NCBI GenBank assembly: GCA_037976565.1 | Contig: CP137683.1 | Span: 9,758,927-9,822,926 of the forward strand | Direction: 5' to 3' | Length of the DNA stretch: 64,000 bases | Origin: Mesocentrotus franciscanus | Lineage: Eukaryota; Echinodermata; Echinoidea; Camarodonta; Strongylocentrotidae | Shown here: positions 11,405 through 24,200 of the stretch, piece by piece | Position numbering within the stretch: position 1 is the first letter of the stretch | Layout of the letters: every line of letters begins with the position of its first letter | Notes under the pieces: generated by a model | Databases searched by the model: none | Told to the model about the DNA's origin: nothing | The model's input: only the letters and a program-made list of their open reading frames with translations | Translations under genes and position numbers: made by a program

Positions 11405-12585
11405 TAATAATAATTCTGCCCCTTAAAACCGTGGTAGGCACGTAGAACTATTGCCGTTGAGCCATGTACAGTGAATTTACGCGCTCTGATTGGCCGATAC
11501 GCTCCAGCTGTTTCGAATTTAAGTGAGAGAGGGCCTACTTAACTTAAGCGTGACCTAAGTGCGACTTAAGTTCAATGGCAAAGTCAATATGAAATATTAC
11601 GTCACACCACAGAGATTTTGACATGATGTGCTTTAAACAGGTGACGCACTTCACACATAGGTGATGCACACACGAAATTGCACACACATAAAATAGAAAA
11701 ACCAACGAACATTTCAGAATAAATTTCCAGTTTGTACCTTAAATATGACGAAAATGAGAATTTTTCAAACTTAAGACTTAGGGTCTACTTAATGTTGTAA
11801 AATGGCATTTAATATGCCAATTCCTCCCTATACCCTGGGGTAACATTCGTGGACGCGTAAGTACATATGTGTGACCAGGCCGGGTTATATCTTACCAGCG
11901 CGGTACCATATACATTATGTATGCATCTTGGATGCACGTACGCGTCCATCTCCCGCTACCCTCTTTAGGGCGTGTGGCGTGTCACCACGATCCGGCATGT
12001 CCAGCACGGCAGGTCATTCTGAAACTTGAGCTGCCATGAGAGACAACGTCTACTACAGCCTTAAGCTACGGAATCACTTAGTGACTTAGACGACTAAGAC
12101 TACTAAGACTATTGACTCACGAGTTACCTCATGACTTATGAGTTGTACATTTAAGACAAGCTGAGCGACATTGCTGAGCTACAATGCTGAGCTGAACTAC
12201 ACATAATAATTAATATAAGGTTAGTGAATTATCTAGTATCCCATTTCATCCCTCATTGTCTCATGTAATTGTTCCACCAAAGTAAAACGGTGGTCACTAA
12301 CTCCGCCATTCTTCATCCTTCATCTAGAGTAAGTCTTAAACTTAAGTGAAATACTTAACTTTTCAACTTCAAGGACGCTGAAAAAATCGTAACAAATAGA
12401 AGATTTGACTGGAATATCATAATTTTGGTATCAGCAAAAACAGAAAATCGCAAGCTAGCTCCTCGCACTAATGTCTTATAACATAGAGCCTAGGGAGCCA
12501 GTGATAGCCAATCTAAAGGGCCCATGTCGGCTCGGCTAGGCGCCAAATTACGAAAATGAGGCCGAGATCGGATGAACGTTCGTTC

Positions 12586-12597
12586 TGCGCATGCGCT
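12586..12597. promoter_or_regulatory. NRF1-type palindromic site
   Basis: TGCGCATGCGCT matches the NRF1 consensus (YGCGCAYGCGCR) closely. Such sites are common in housekeeping promoters. It lies between the divergent TRRAP and BBS5 genes, so it could serve either. A single short motif is weak evidence. Confidence 0.35.
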
Positions 12598-13155
12598 AAA
12601 TGTAAGCTAAAGTTCTACGTGGTAGGGTATTTTGCAATTGTTCGAGGTTAAATTCCAACGGCATTTGAAAGACAATACTAATTTAGAACTTCGGCCACCC
12701 CATATTCGGAAGAAACGACTTCCGAATTCGCGTATTCGGTAGGGTACATGTAGACAGAAATAACCGTCTGATATGGGTCATTCTTTAATAAAACTGACAT
12801 TTGTTGACATTCCCCATACACAGACGGTACCCCATACGGCTCGCACCACGGGGAGAGATTGAGCCGATTTTGGCCTGCTTTTAGGTCAAAAACTTTCTCC
12901 CACGATTTTCTTTATTTAGATCTAATTTTCTGATTTATAAATCAGATACAAAAATACTATGTCTATTTTTCTCCTATGTACAGTTATCAATTTTTGTATG
13001 ACTTATTTCTAAATGCGAAATTTACGGACTTACGTATATGAATTATCCAATTTTTATCTCAGAACCAAGGAAACGGTACGTTCATGCATTCGAACTGGTA
13101 ATCTATGACATGACCCGCCCGATATATTTCCGGTCAACCGACCAAAAAGCCCAAT

Positions 13156-13363
13156 GGCCAATCAGAGCACGTGTTTGATATTGGGCTTATGAATATTCAA
13201 ACATCACCGCTCAAGCCGGGCTGACTCATACGTAGCTATTGGACGTTCGAAAGAAAAAATGAATATTCATCAACTTAAACCAAGATGGCTGACAACAAAT
13301 CTTGTTGACTACAAGACTTTCTCGGATTAATCATTAATATAGGATCTAAATGAGCAAGCTATC
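13156..13363 (+). promoter_or_regulatory. Candidate promoter and untranslated first exon, possibly of BBS5
   Basis: In order there are a CCAAT box (GGCCAATCAG), an E-box CACGTG, a YY1-type CAAGATGGCTG at 13281 and a strong donor ATC|GTAAGT after 13363. This spacing is typical of a 5' untranslated exon. BBS5 needs such an exon because its first coding exon starts at a splice acceptor (21265). No RNA evidence; a chance assembly of motifs in repeat-rich DNA is possible. Confidence 0.3.
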
Positions 13364-14317
13364 GTAAGTCAAAGTAGATATTTCTGTGTTATTTTTAATT
13401 TTTAATAAGATTCAGTGTAAAATTGCAGCCAAAGTGGATATATATGAAGACGTAAAGAGTGAAAAACTCGTTGCATATCTCATTCATCGCGGTCCGGCCG
13501 AACCGAACCATTCGTTCCCCACACTACCCCATTGACGTACTTCAGTCTATGTATAGAGGCGGTCAGAGGAGCCAGATGCAATCTCAGCGGAACAACCGTC
13601 GATATCAGAGACTGAAGCTTTCGGTCTAGGGTACATGTAGATGTACAAGGCCGCTAGCGCTAGACGCTGTCACCAGGTATTGACTGCCGATATCGGAAGA
13701 CTTTGCCCGAACATGCCGAACTCAATTGTCCTGCATTTATTTACTGTTTAACGTTAGTTTATATTTTGTTTAAATAATGTTAGAGTCAGAGATCTTAGTA
13801 TCTGAATTTGGTTCTTACCAATCTTTAAACCTTGAAAGATTTCAGTTGTTTAATATGATGCTCCACATCGTTTAGAATTCAGCGTTCTGAGCTAGTTTAG
13901 CAGAAATCCTACATCACTTCACAACGCACCGCCAGAGCTAAGCATCGCATGCATATATATGCATAGCAATCAGAAATACTGCGCGCGTATTCTACTATAC
14001 TATACTGTGTATCATCGTGTGTGTATGATGTATGCAATGCAGTCGAGCACTTACTGCACAAAAAAGTGTACGTTAAAATAGCTAGTCAAATATGACTATT
14101 GTATCAGGCTCCTATGCACATATTTATTAAGAATGATTAAAATTGCAACCAAAAGAAGAAAAAACATAAAAAAATAAACATGGGTAATTCAATTTAATTA
14201 TATCAAAATAAAATTTTAATTCACGGAAAATAAAATCATTTGGAAGGAGTGGGAAATGGCATGTACAAAAACACATTAATAACTCACACTTTTTGACGGA
14301 GGTTTAAAAAATGGTAT

Positions 14318-14376
14318 GGGCCATATAGAGATATATTTTAAAAAGCTTTTCAAAATATATCTCTGTGATATGGGCC
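14318..14376. repeat. Short hairpin (inverted repeat)
   Basis: GGGCCATAT..AGAGATATATTTT pairs with AAAATATATCTCT..ATATGGGCC around a short AAAAAGCTTTTC centre. Flanking GACGGAGG and GGTCCGCC blocks suggest a degraded MITE of the GGCGGA type. Confidence 0.65.
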
Positions 14377-14649
14377 TATAGTTTTCCAATTATCAATTTG
14401 TTATCAATCTCTAGGTCCGCCACTTATCATGCTTATTATAAATGGAAATATATACGGAGTAGGCCTAATATTATTCTAAAAATACTGTTAGTATTTTGGT
14501 ATGGGGTCATGTGGTTCAACTGAACATATTGAGAGCATATATGCGATGATCGTTGCCGCGGTTGAAATCGAGTCTAAAGTGATGAAATTGTAAATAATAA
14601 ACTCTTTATGTTGTATAGCTCCCTTCAAGAGTATTACTTTAGCTTTAAA

Positions 14650-15770
14650 CCAGAAGCGGCCCTCCCGGGGGGCAGGGGGCCACAGTGCCCACCCCCCACT
14701 TTTTCAAGTACCCAAAAGTGCCCCTTTTTACATAGGAAAAGAGCCCCTTTTTACATAGGAAAAGAGCCCCTTTTATTTGGTAAGAAGTGCCCCCTTTTTT
14801 TCAATTCTCATAAGTGCCCTTTTTAATCTCTAGTAAGTGCCCCTTTTCAGGTACGAGAAGTGCCCCTTTTCAATTTTGATAAGTGCCCCTTCACCTCTGA
14901 ATAGTCTGATAATTGCCCTTTTCACCTCTGATGAGTGCCCTTTTTATTTTGACACGTGCCCCTTTTCCTTCGACAATTTCCCATTTTCCTTAGCAATAAG
15001 TGTCCATTTTCCATTCTCATAAGTGCCCTTTTTAATCTCTAGTAAGTACCCCTTTTCAGGTACGAGAAGTGCCTCTTTTCACTTTTGATAAGTGCCCCCT
15101 TCACCTCTGATTAGTCTGATAATTGCCCTTTTCAAATCTGAGAGGTGCCCTTTTACTTTGACAACGGCCCCTTTTCCTTTGTAAGAAGTGCCCCTTCCCC
15201 TTTTAATAACTACCCCCTTTTTAACTTGGATAAGCACACCCTTTATTTTAACATGTGCCCCTTTTCCTTTCTAATAAGTGCCCCTTTTCCTTATGATAAG
15301 TGCCCCCATTATAAAGAAAGAGCCCCTCCCCTTCTCGTAAATGCCCCTTTTCATCTCTTATAAGTGTCCCGTTTATTTTAACATGTGCCTCTTTTTCTTT
15401 TTGATAAGAGCCACTACCCCCTTTTCATGAAAGCCCCCTTTCACCTCCGATAAATGCCCCTATTAAAATCTGATCGGTGCCCCTTTTCTTTCAATAATGC
15501 ACATTTTCCTTTATTATAAGTGCCCATTCTTTATTCTAATTAGTGCCCCTTCTCATATCTGGTCAGTGCCCCTTTTCAAAAGCGATAAGTGCCCCTTTTC
15601 ACATCTGATAATTTCCCTTTTAACAAGGATACGCGCCCCTTTTCTTTTCTAATAAGAGGCATATCCCCTTTTCATAAATGCCCCTGTTTACCTCTTAAAA
15701 TTGCCCCTATCAAAATATGATGGGCCCCTTTTCCGTCGACAAATGCCAATTTCCATTTTTTATATAGCAC
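14650..15770. repeat. CCCCTTTT-type satellite, about 1.1 kb
   Basis: Dozens of degenerate units of about 22-30 bases share the core AAGTGCCCCTTTTC, separated by variable T/A-rich spacers with AATAAG, GATAAG and TCTGAT. One longer block (AATCTCTAGTAAGTGCCCC... to GTCTGATAATTGCCC) occurs twice, about 235 bases apart, showing higher-order duplication. Frames reading repeated CPF/PFSF peptides are translations of this satellite. Confidence 0.9.
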
Positions 15771-18019
15771 TTATAATTATCATCCACGCAAGCAGGCTTA
15801 ATTATTAGCTCCAGTCTATCGGTTCTCACGTCTTTCAAAGAACTCCTTCCTACCGGTTATCATTTGGGTGGAGAGGGGCATATTTAGATCAATGTCTTGC
15901 CGAACCAGGATTATCATTCTCATATTTATCATCCGTTATTGCAGTTATAATCATTTGACTCGTACAATTTCAAGATTGATAAAGAATACTAAAATGGGGA
16001 AAAACACCCACACCAAGTACACACGCAACAATAGAAAATAATAAAACATGAAAATTGAATTTCAAAAAGAGGAAAGTGGAGGAGATGGGAAACAAAACGT
16101 AAGAAGGAAAATAAATGCTACGACTATTCCCGTAATACTACTACGCCCGGTCCCATTCATTACTCATTTACATTTATGAATACCGTGAAACGTCAGTTTA
16201 TTAAAATTTCCCATTATTTTGTTTATTTAACTATGTCCATAATGGATCGATAACATAGATGAGAATGCGCCCCCCCCCCCTCCCACTCCAGCAAAGCATA
16301 GAGCGTCAATATGTACTGCGTATGGACCTCTAGCGCTGTGCCGCATGTGCTAATTTCACACATGAATAGTCAATACACTTATAACACACAAATGCACACA
16401 ATCATGCCGATAAAACTGTAAGCAAGTTTGACAGTGGACTCACGATTTTAATTTTTAAATTATTCTTTCTAACATCGGTGAGTTGAAAAAATTGTATTTT
16501 ACTGCTATCTAGGTGTCATCAATTGTCACTAAAGTACCGATTTTGAGTGAAATCAGTTTAGTTTTGTACAGTGGTGTTTGAAATGTTGAGATCAATAAAA
16601 ACAGGTTTTAATACACAGCCAGGATAGCGATGCAGCTATGTGTGCCCCTCCCCCTCCCTATCGAAACAAAGATTGACATAGGCTCTGCTTGTACTACTCA
16701 TTTTGCGGTTTTCAATCGCTCCCAAAAATTCTGGTGCCGCGTCTGAATCTCATAAATTCATCTATAACACGGTTGCATTTACTTTTAAAAAGCCAACCCA
16801 AGGCAATTTCCCTGCCCGTTCAATGGATTTGTCTATTCCCATTCGTAATGTGCGAAAACTACAACGACATTACGTAATCTGACCTGTTACAGTCAATACA
16901 GTAGGCTATTGATATCAGTGGCGAATGCAGGGGGGGGGGTGCCCGGGGGGCCCGGGCCCCCTCCTCTAGCAACAACAAAAAAACAGGTAAAAACACCCTT
17001 TTTTTTTTTTAAAGAAGAATATACTGTTGCAGCTGGTTATGGGTTACCAGTCGTATGTTTCCTTTAATTGCATGTCTTGTATTATTTTCGTTTTCTTTTA
17101 AATTGTAAATTTAAAAGAACATTTTTTTAATATTTTTTTTTGGAATATAATTAAATAAAAGACAACAACAAGCCCTTTAATATTCTGATATAACAAAGAT
17201 ATAACAGCGGAGAGGCGTTCTCCTATAGTATACATGAAGTACCTACATGATAATTTACGGCACTAAATTATTTTTTAGAATGTCAAATCTCAACTTTTCG
17301 CTACTAAAAGGAATACAAATTGCTCACTACACTGTCTTGCTCGAGAATTTTGTTCTTTCAATCTAACCCATCCAAATAATAATAATTATGTATGGAACAA
17401 ATTAACACAATGATTATTATGATGATATTAGATTCAACCATAATGATCATGGTTATCATAATATTATATATTCGTGATATATAGTCATTGTTAGGGTTTG
17501 ATCAGTTTGAAAGGCATTCAGGTTCTATCACCCCCCCCCCCTATACGGATAACAAATCTACGCCACCGTCATAAACATAAAGATGTGAAAATAAATAGAT
17601 AGATATTTTTTTTTCTTCAAATGAATAAATTCATAAATAAATATATACGACAAAACGAATAAATGAATGAATAAATAAATAAATAATTCGATCAATTAAT
17701 CAATTAACTACTTAATCAAAAAATTAGCGAAAAATAAAACAACTGGAGCATGTAAATGTATATCTAGTTAGCGCCTTGAGCATTTAATTAAAATGGATAA
17801 TGGCGCAATATAAATCTCATGTATTATTATTATTATTAGAAGCGGGCACAAGTAAGAAAAATCTCTGAGACGTAAAAAAGAAAGTTATCCCATTTTAGAT
17901 GTATTATATTTTGGTAACATATGGGGCCTCTTCTCACCTTTTACGTTGCTACGCCACAATCCACATTGGTGGGGAAAATATATCTCCAAAGATTCACATA
18001 GATTAGCATCGTCATCGCC
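15771..18019. other. Intergenic, no gene seen
   Basis: AT-rich DNA with homopolymers (poly-C at 16270 and 17530, poly-T at 16998). A CAGTGGCGAA block with G-rich sequence at 16917 looks like one end of a GGCGGA-type MITE. A SINE tail is at 17748-17839. No coding region supported. Confidence 0.6.
17748..17839 (+). mobile_element. SINE/LINE 3' tail fragment with ATT repeat
   Basis: A GCGCAATATAAAT block is followed by an ATT repeat, the same tail as at 7549-7580, 28630-28671 and 43425-43453. The 5' part is absent or unrecognisable. Confidence 0.65.
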
Positions 18020-18380
18020 GGGGTGTACTCAGATTTGGTTTGGACGGAGGTGTGCGGCTGAAGCGTCTAAACCCATACCCATTTTTAACTGTCATTTTGG
18101 CAGAAAATGGTTCCCAAACTACCCATTAATAGGGACTTCTATTCAAAACACAACCCATGTTTAAGGTTTTGCGACCACCGGCGAGGACTTTGGATGAAAA
18201 AGCGAAATGATTTTATTGGTGAGATAATTATTATCCTGAAGAAAATAGTAAGGTCTGAAAGTGGGGGCGCTTTTAGGGATTTTGTAGCACAAAATCATAC
18301 CTCATATTTAGGTTTTTTTGCTAAAAAGTAACCCATTAGAGCGGCACATCTCCGTATACCGTATTGGGTGAGTACACCCC
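18020..18380. mobile_element. Inverted-repeat element, GGGGTGTACTCA ends
   Basis: GGGGTGTACTCA at 18020-18031 is perfectly inverted as TGAGTACACCCC at 18369-18380. CGCCGG- and CCCGG-type flanks extend the similarity slightly. The inside has no convincing frame. Probably a MITE; superfamily unknown. Confidence 0.65.
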
Positions 18381-19267
18381 ACCCCTCCCCCCGGATCGTC
18401 ATAGAACTAAAATGGTCTCGTCACATTTTCATTTTCATGGATTTACTTTTTTTCTCCGCAATTATTATTTGACGACACCGTAGTGGCATTCCTTCGGATC
18501 CTGCGACAGCGTTCCTAGTTACTGACTTAATTTTGCGAATTCTGGACTGTCGCCGTCACATTATCAAATGTAGGTATGCTTTGAAGTAAAATAACTGCTT
18601 TCAACTACCATTTCGATTAAAGTTTATCCCATAAGATTGTAATGATTGTGTTTTAACTGGGTTTTAAATTGAATAATGTTGCGACACCTGTAGGCCTACT
18701 TACTAACTACTAGGCCCACCTACTGCACGTCTGTAGGTAGCGGTAGGGTGTCTGATCGCGCACCCGATGTTGTGTGCTAAAACCCTTCCCATAGAGATTG
18801 CACGAAGCCCTAGAGAGGGGTCTATGCAGTCTACGTGCATTACGCACTCAAGCAAAATTGGTCAATGTTTTTATTACCAAATTGTGATTCCAACCTTTAT
18901 CGCTCATGATCCTGAAGGCAATGCTCAACAAATGAGGTGTCATAACTCATATGAAAGAGCATGCGTACGCGTGCATATTGCGCAATTCAGCTGTTTTGCT
19001 AAATTTAGCAAAACAACATAACTCTGCATGTACGTCTTTTTTGTCGATTCTGACAAAAAAGAGGATGAATATTGTAGGGAATTGAAGGGGCTGTAACTTT
19101 TGAAAGAAACATCGGTGAATCTTGAAATTTGAAATGTATTATTCTGAGTGAATAATTTTTTCAATTATCCAACCATAATGGTGAAAAACAATCCAAAAGG
19201 GAAAATTGAAAAATCGTCTAGACACCCTACTGTAGGCTGTACCCATTCACAACTGCAGCTCAGCGTG

Positions 19268-19275
19268 TATAAAAG
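19268..19275 (+). promoter_or_regulatory. Candidate TATA box
   Basis: TATAAAAG is followed about 30-60 bases downstream by a CG-rich stretch (GTACGGGACGCGGACGGGCAG). This could be a core promoter for a BBS5 transcript or an unrelated RNA. No downstream ORF of interest. Motif-only evidence. Confidence 0.25.
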
Positions 19276-19517
19276 GACTAGCTATGCGAAGCTAGGTGTA
19301 CACGCGTACGGGACGCGGACGGGCAGCGAGCAGAGTGCAGAGCTGAGCAGACGCGACATGATGATGGGCGCCAGCGCAGCATCATTGTCATGTTTAACAA
19401 CCACTTAAAGTCCTAACCTAACTTGTAAGCTAAGCTAAGCTAAGTAAGTTCCTAACAATTAACATGAATAGATGATAGATGGGATTGTGAAATAGAGGTC
19501 TAGATCAAAATTTTACA

Positions 19518-19587
19518 GCCAGAGTTGGCAGAAGGGTGCTATTAGTATTACTAGTAGTAGTAATAGCACCCTTCTGCCAACTCTGGC
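19518..19587. repeat. Near-perfect 70-nt palindrome
   Basis: The arm GCCAGAGTTGGCAGAAGGGT continues with GCTATTA and is exactly repeated in inverse for 27 bases at 19561-19587. The centre ATTACTAGTAGTAGTAAT also pairs almost completely, leaving essentially no loop. Confidence 0.95.
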
Positions 19588-19763
19588 AGACAATATGGGA
19601 AGATTTCCTTTTGCGACAGCCACCCAAATTGAAAGAAAAAAAAATGGGTACAGGTTAGAATGATAATGATATACATGTAGATCTAGATCTATCTACTGAT
19701 AATATGATAGACTATATAAAACATGATAACATAGGGTTAGTGTTAGGGTTAGATGACATAGGG

Positions 19764-19992
19764 CAGGGGCGGACTTCGTGCGAAAATTTGAAAACTGTGC
19801 CGGCCGATTTTCCACTCAGTGGGGAGTGAGCACAATTTTTCTTTTTTTTGCCTTCAAAAATTGAATTTTTTTACACCCCTTGAGCGCCAGGGGAGGGGGC
19901 CCATCTTCTTTTTTTCCCCCAAAAGGGTGTTTTTACATGTTTTTTTTTTCTAGGGGAGGGCCTCCCAGGCCCCCTCCCTGGATCCGCCACTG
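19764..19992. mobile_element. hAT-like MITE (GGCGGA family, copy 1) with perfect 8-bp duplication
   Basis: It starts CAGGGGCGGAC and ends GGATCCGCCACTG. ACATAGGG flanks it exactly on both sides (19756-19763 and 19993-20000). The 8-bp duplication and CAG...CTG ends fit the hAT superfamily. The intact duplication suggests a fairly recent insertion. Confidence 0.9.
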
Positions 19993-20832
19993 ACATAGGG
20001 TAACACCCAGTATACGGTCAATTTCCAGTATTCCGTCAGACTTCGTTTCAACAGCTTTAACAAACTCAAATATAATTTATGAGCCATGAAACTTGCACAA
20101 ATCAGGCAGCTGAACAACTTATCCTAACTCTCAAAATTAAATAAGGTATACATGTAGGGCCCCGTAAAAGATCTCCAACTTAACTCGAAATTGGTCAGTG
20201 TCGCACAACTTTCTGCACTTCCGGGTTCTGTTAGCACATGAGTTAACATGCATAGCCATATGTAGAAGCCTATTGTGAAACAACTACGTGTGCTGGTGCA
20301 ATGAATTTAGTATGTGTGTGAAGAGGAGCTCTTCCATGTTCGCTCCATTGCAGCGAATTTGCAAATGACGCACCTACCGACGTGCAAGAAAAATACAATA
20401 CCCTTGCCATGCGGTGGTGCTCGTCCAGTATTCGGTCAACGCACTGACATTCAGTGCTTTGTCGCGCAATTGTGTGAAAATAGTGCGCAAATACGCTTCG
20501 CTCCTTGTCAACGGAGATACCATGCTAAAATCGTGTGACTGAATTCTGGGCAGCGCGACCGAATACTGGGCAGAAATCTGCTCCTTCTCTCGGAAATATT
20601 TTCCTTAGCATCATTCTGTTTTTAAGTGACTTTAAAATCCTGTTAAAGGACTAATTTTCTTTTCTTTTGATGGGTAGATTGCCAAATAAAGGAGGTACGA
20701 ATTCAAAATATGAGCGATTTCCCCTTCAGTGACCGAATACCGGGCACGCTACCCTAGTGAATAGCGGCATGTATGACACAGGAGATGTAGTCTGAAGTAT
20801 CTATAGCTTACATCGCCACTCAACCTCAACTC

Positions 20833-20940
20833 ATTCTCACAGATACATCGGTAGCTGTTGGACTGCAGACCAAAGGATCAGAAGTTCAAATCTACCCAGA
20901 GACCCCGGTTTTTTGAAGTTTCAAGTTTGTGTGATGTGAT
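20833..20940 (+). mobile_element. tRNA-derived SINE fragment
   Basis: TCGGTAGCTGTTGGACTGCA followed by AAGTTCAAATCTACC resembles the D arm, anticodon region (CTGCAGA, GCA anticodon) and T arm of a tRNA. The acceptor stem does not pair well, so this is a SINE head or tRNA pseudogene rather than a working tRNA. Confidence 0.5.
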
Positions 20941-21265
20941 GTTCTGTGCAATGTCAGAGTGTTTTGCTTGGATGGACACTGGGATAGCATGCAAGAGCAT
21001 GAATAGATTGAAGGAGGAATGGAAGGAGAGAAGAGAGAATGTTGGCTAGAGGTGGCTGTCGCAAAAGGAAATCTCTCCGACAATGTTAACAAAGTGACCC
21101 ATGACACAGTGACTATTATATTTGCCCGTCAAGTTGATTTGTAGCATTATTATTCATCAACTTTGGATGCAAGTATGCAACATGGAAGTTAATATCAGTT
21201 ATTTTGAATGTAAACGAAGGTCACAAGGCCTAAACATTGTATTTCCTTTGCTTTTTTTTTAACAG

Positions 21266-21298
21266 CCCCATCATCTGGTCAACATATGAGAATACACC
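21266..21298 (+). other. BBS5: BBS5 5' UTR in the first coding exon
   Basis: A polypyrimidine tract (poly-T) and AACAG end at 21265. The 33-base leader to the ATG has no upstream start in a good context. This implies at least one untranslated exon further left. Confidence 0.65.
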
Positions 21299-24200
21299 AT
21301 GAGTTCAACCGTTCTTGATGCCTTGTGGGAGGACAGGGATGTACGCTTTGACATCAATCCCTCGTAAGTCACTTTCTCAAAAATGGAAGCAGGCTACAGC
21401 TCTTCCAAGTCCTTTGAAGAGGATAAAGTGTGATTCTCTCAATTGTCTCAGTGTGTAGAAGAAGCCTTGACTTAACTGCAGAACATCCCACCAAGCATCA
21501 GTACAATGTATATATGATTTTGGTCAGGTTCAGGATTCGGGTAAAGGTCAGAGTTATAATATAGGATCAGGTTTAGGGTCAGAGTTAGAATTGGATTAGG
21601 ATTAAGGTCATGGTTAGGCCTTAGGCTTAGGGTTACTTGTGTGGTGGGTTATTGTACAGATCTTGTTCCCCCAAAAAAAAAAAAAAAACACCATTCTGTA
21701 AGCCTGAAGAAGAAAATGTACACATTAGGAAAAGCAAATACGGGCTATTCAATGTTAACTTTTTCACCTTTTCACTTATGCTTTTTACTTTAATTACTGT
21801 ACACCAGAAGAAAAAAATTACAGCATTTTAGACTGTATCTTGCTCTTTATATCAACTCAACTTGTTTTATACAGAAGGCTAAATATGGTAGTCGGTATCC
21901 TATTACCGGTATATGAATATATATGTATATCAATTGTATATGCATATCAATTTCTATGATAACCTTTACAAGGAGTGAAATGTGAGAGTATGTGTAGAAT
22001 AGAAACAGAAGGGCATATAATACCATTATTTATTTATCTTTACCATGTCTTACATCATCATAGATAAACTCATAATGCTTCACATTTTCCCCCTATTTCA
22101 GCCAAATGAATATGCGTCCTGGAGAAAGCATTATTGACAAACTGGATTCTATAGAAGACACAAAGGGAAACAATGGAGATAGAGGTAACTTGTTTTATTT
22201 AATACTGTTCAGCAGGAAACTCCGCTGAAAAATTGAAGCATAGAACAATGTATCTTAGAAATACATACTTTTTTCTTCCTTACACTGAAACATATACCCT
22301 CATTGTGAAGTAATTGTCATAAAATATATAATTAAAAACCAACTTTTTACTGAAAGAAGCATTCTATGTCAAATTTGATAGTATATTCATGAAAATTGTT
22401 CGGAACATTGTTGGCACAGAAGGGTCTTTATACTGTCTTTCAGCTTGTCTCTCGAGACAGCATTTGAAAGTGGTTCCAGAATATTGTACAAACTGTACTT
22501 TCTTTTTGTTTAAAACAATGAAATTGTCATGTTGTTATATAACACAATGTCGTACAATTCTTCTAGTGAAGCTTTTCTTAAGAGGCATAATGGCATGATT
22601 ACGTCTTGAATAATATGAGTAATTTCTATGTTTTCTTATTTCTCCTTGTCTTTTAGGGCGTTTGTTGGTTACAAATCTGAGAGTTATTTGGCATTCCACA
22701 TCTCTACCCAGAGTAAATCTCTGTAAGTAATGAAAGGTTCTTGTCTCTCTCTGCAGTGAATCCTTTACATTTGATTGTTTATTTCTTCCATGTTTTAAAT
22801 CAGAATTTTGTTGTTGAAAAAATAGATAAATAAAAATATAAAAAATGAAAAAGGGTGTAAGTGATGCTCACCAAGACTAGGAATAACTTCTTTCATAGCT
22901 TCCTTGTCTCTTTTTGCTCAATCACTTGATCAGTGCTGTTTTTATTTGAAACATCTAGGCCATTATTAAGTAAGCTACATAAACAAATTATATAATTTTT
23001 TTTATAATCCACAAGTATACATGTTCATGTGTGTGATTACAGTACTTTATCAAAATAATGGTATACCTTTTCAGAAATATATGATGCTATTAGTATTCAA
23101 TAAAAAAAAGTTAAATCTTGTATTAAGGCAGCTTTGGAACCACACCTTTCTTAAAGCCTATCTGCACTAGTTTGGCCAGGGGGGTAGACCTCCCTGCATG
23201 GTCACTGACAGGTGGGTATCTCATCAAATCAGCTCTCAAATAACATAAGAAAAGGGGGACCATGGGGGACCAACGGGTACCGCTTAGGCATTGTTTGCTA
23301 TATAGAGGGCGCAAGTACATGTAGCTACAAGTAGTGCAGTGGGGCTTTAATGTGAAAGAAGTAAACAAGAGGAGGAAATGTTTGGTAGGGGAAGGGTGTG
23401 GAGGAGAAAAAAATTAAGTTTCACAAATTTCAAATTTATTCTTTCATTTACTTTTAATTCCATTGCAGCTGTGGGTCTAAATTGTATCATTAACATCACA
23501 GTGAGAACTGCCAACTCGGTGAGTATTATTGGCCAGTATTCATAAAAGTATACCTAATTTCAGTCCTGGTTTTTACCCTGTATAAGTGTGTAGAATCAAT
23601 CTATGGATTTATGTAGTGTCAAGTATTAACCGTTTCATCATGAAATCAAGTTCTTTTAATTTCTTCACTCAGTTAATAACAAATTTTATTTTAAAAAAAA
23701 TTAAAAATCAATTTTAACCAGACAGAATCATAGTCATTTGTATGGCACTAGTCTAAGAGGTAGACAATTGGCGCTCTCGGTGGACTAATGCAGTTGGGTA
23801 AATCGTGTCTGCTTATTTGAATATCTAGACTGAAATACATGTAATCAAGTAATATCCATATACAATATGAATAAAATAGCAAGTATCTTATCACCTTATA
23901 CAGTGTACTTTTACCCAAATACTACGTTATGATCAGAATCTTTATCAAGCCTCGTAGAACGGGTAAGATCAAAGACATTGAATTTAATTTCAACAGAATG
24001 AGGCTATGATGTTTTAAACATCATTTTTTCCGCTTGTATCATGGTTAGCAAATTGCCTGTTCAAACCAGATGTTTGCTTGGAGGTCAGATTTAGTTTTCC
24101 TGTGAAAGAAGTTTTATTATATAAATAAAAAATACAGGAGTATGATGCCTATTGACTTTCAATCTTATAACTTTTCAGAAATTGAGAGGACCTACAGAAG

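Larger units (their letters stand above)
10717..13140. other. Intergenic 5' flank of TRRAP, no gene seen
   Basis: I found no supportable coding region. Contents: a local duplication at 11214-11404, a GTGGTAGGCAC block at 11431 like the end of the 6572 element, an NRF1-like site at 12586-12597, and a 47-base segment at 12647-12694 that recurs inside the element at 45648. The upstream untranslated exon of TRRAP should be here or further right. Confidence 0.6.
18381..21265. other. Intergenic upstream of BBS5, no coding region seen
   Basis: Contains a TATA-type site (19268), a near-perfect 70-nt palindrome (19518), a hAT-like MITE (19764) and a tRNA-like SINE fragment (20833). BBS5 is expected to have an untranslated exon here or further upstream. 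Confidence 0.6.

Noticed and set aside
14608..15363. Three frames rich in CPF motifs resembling a cysteine-rich repeat protein
   Set aside because: They change frame repeatedly and simply read the CCCCTTTT satellite.
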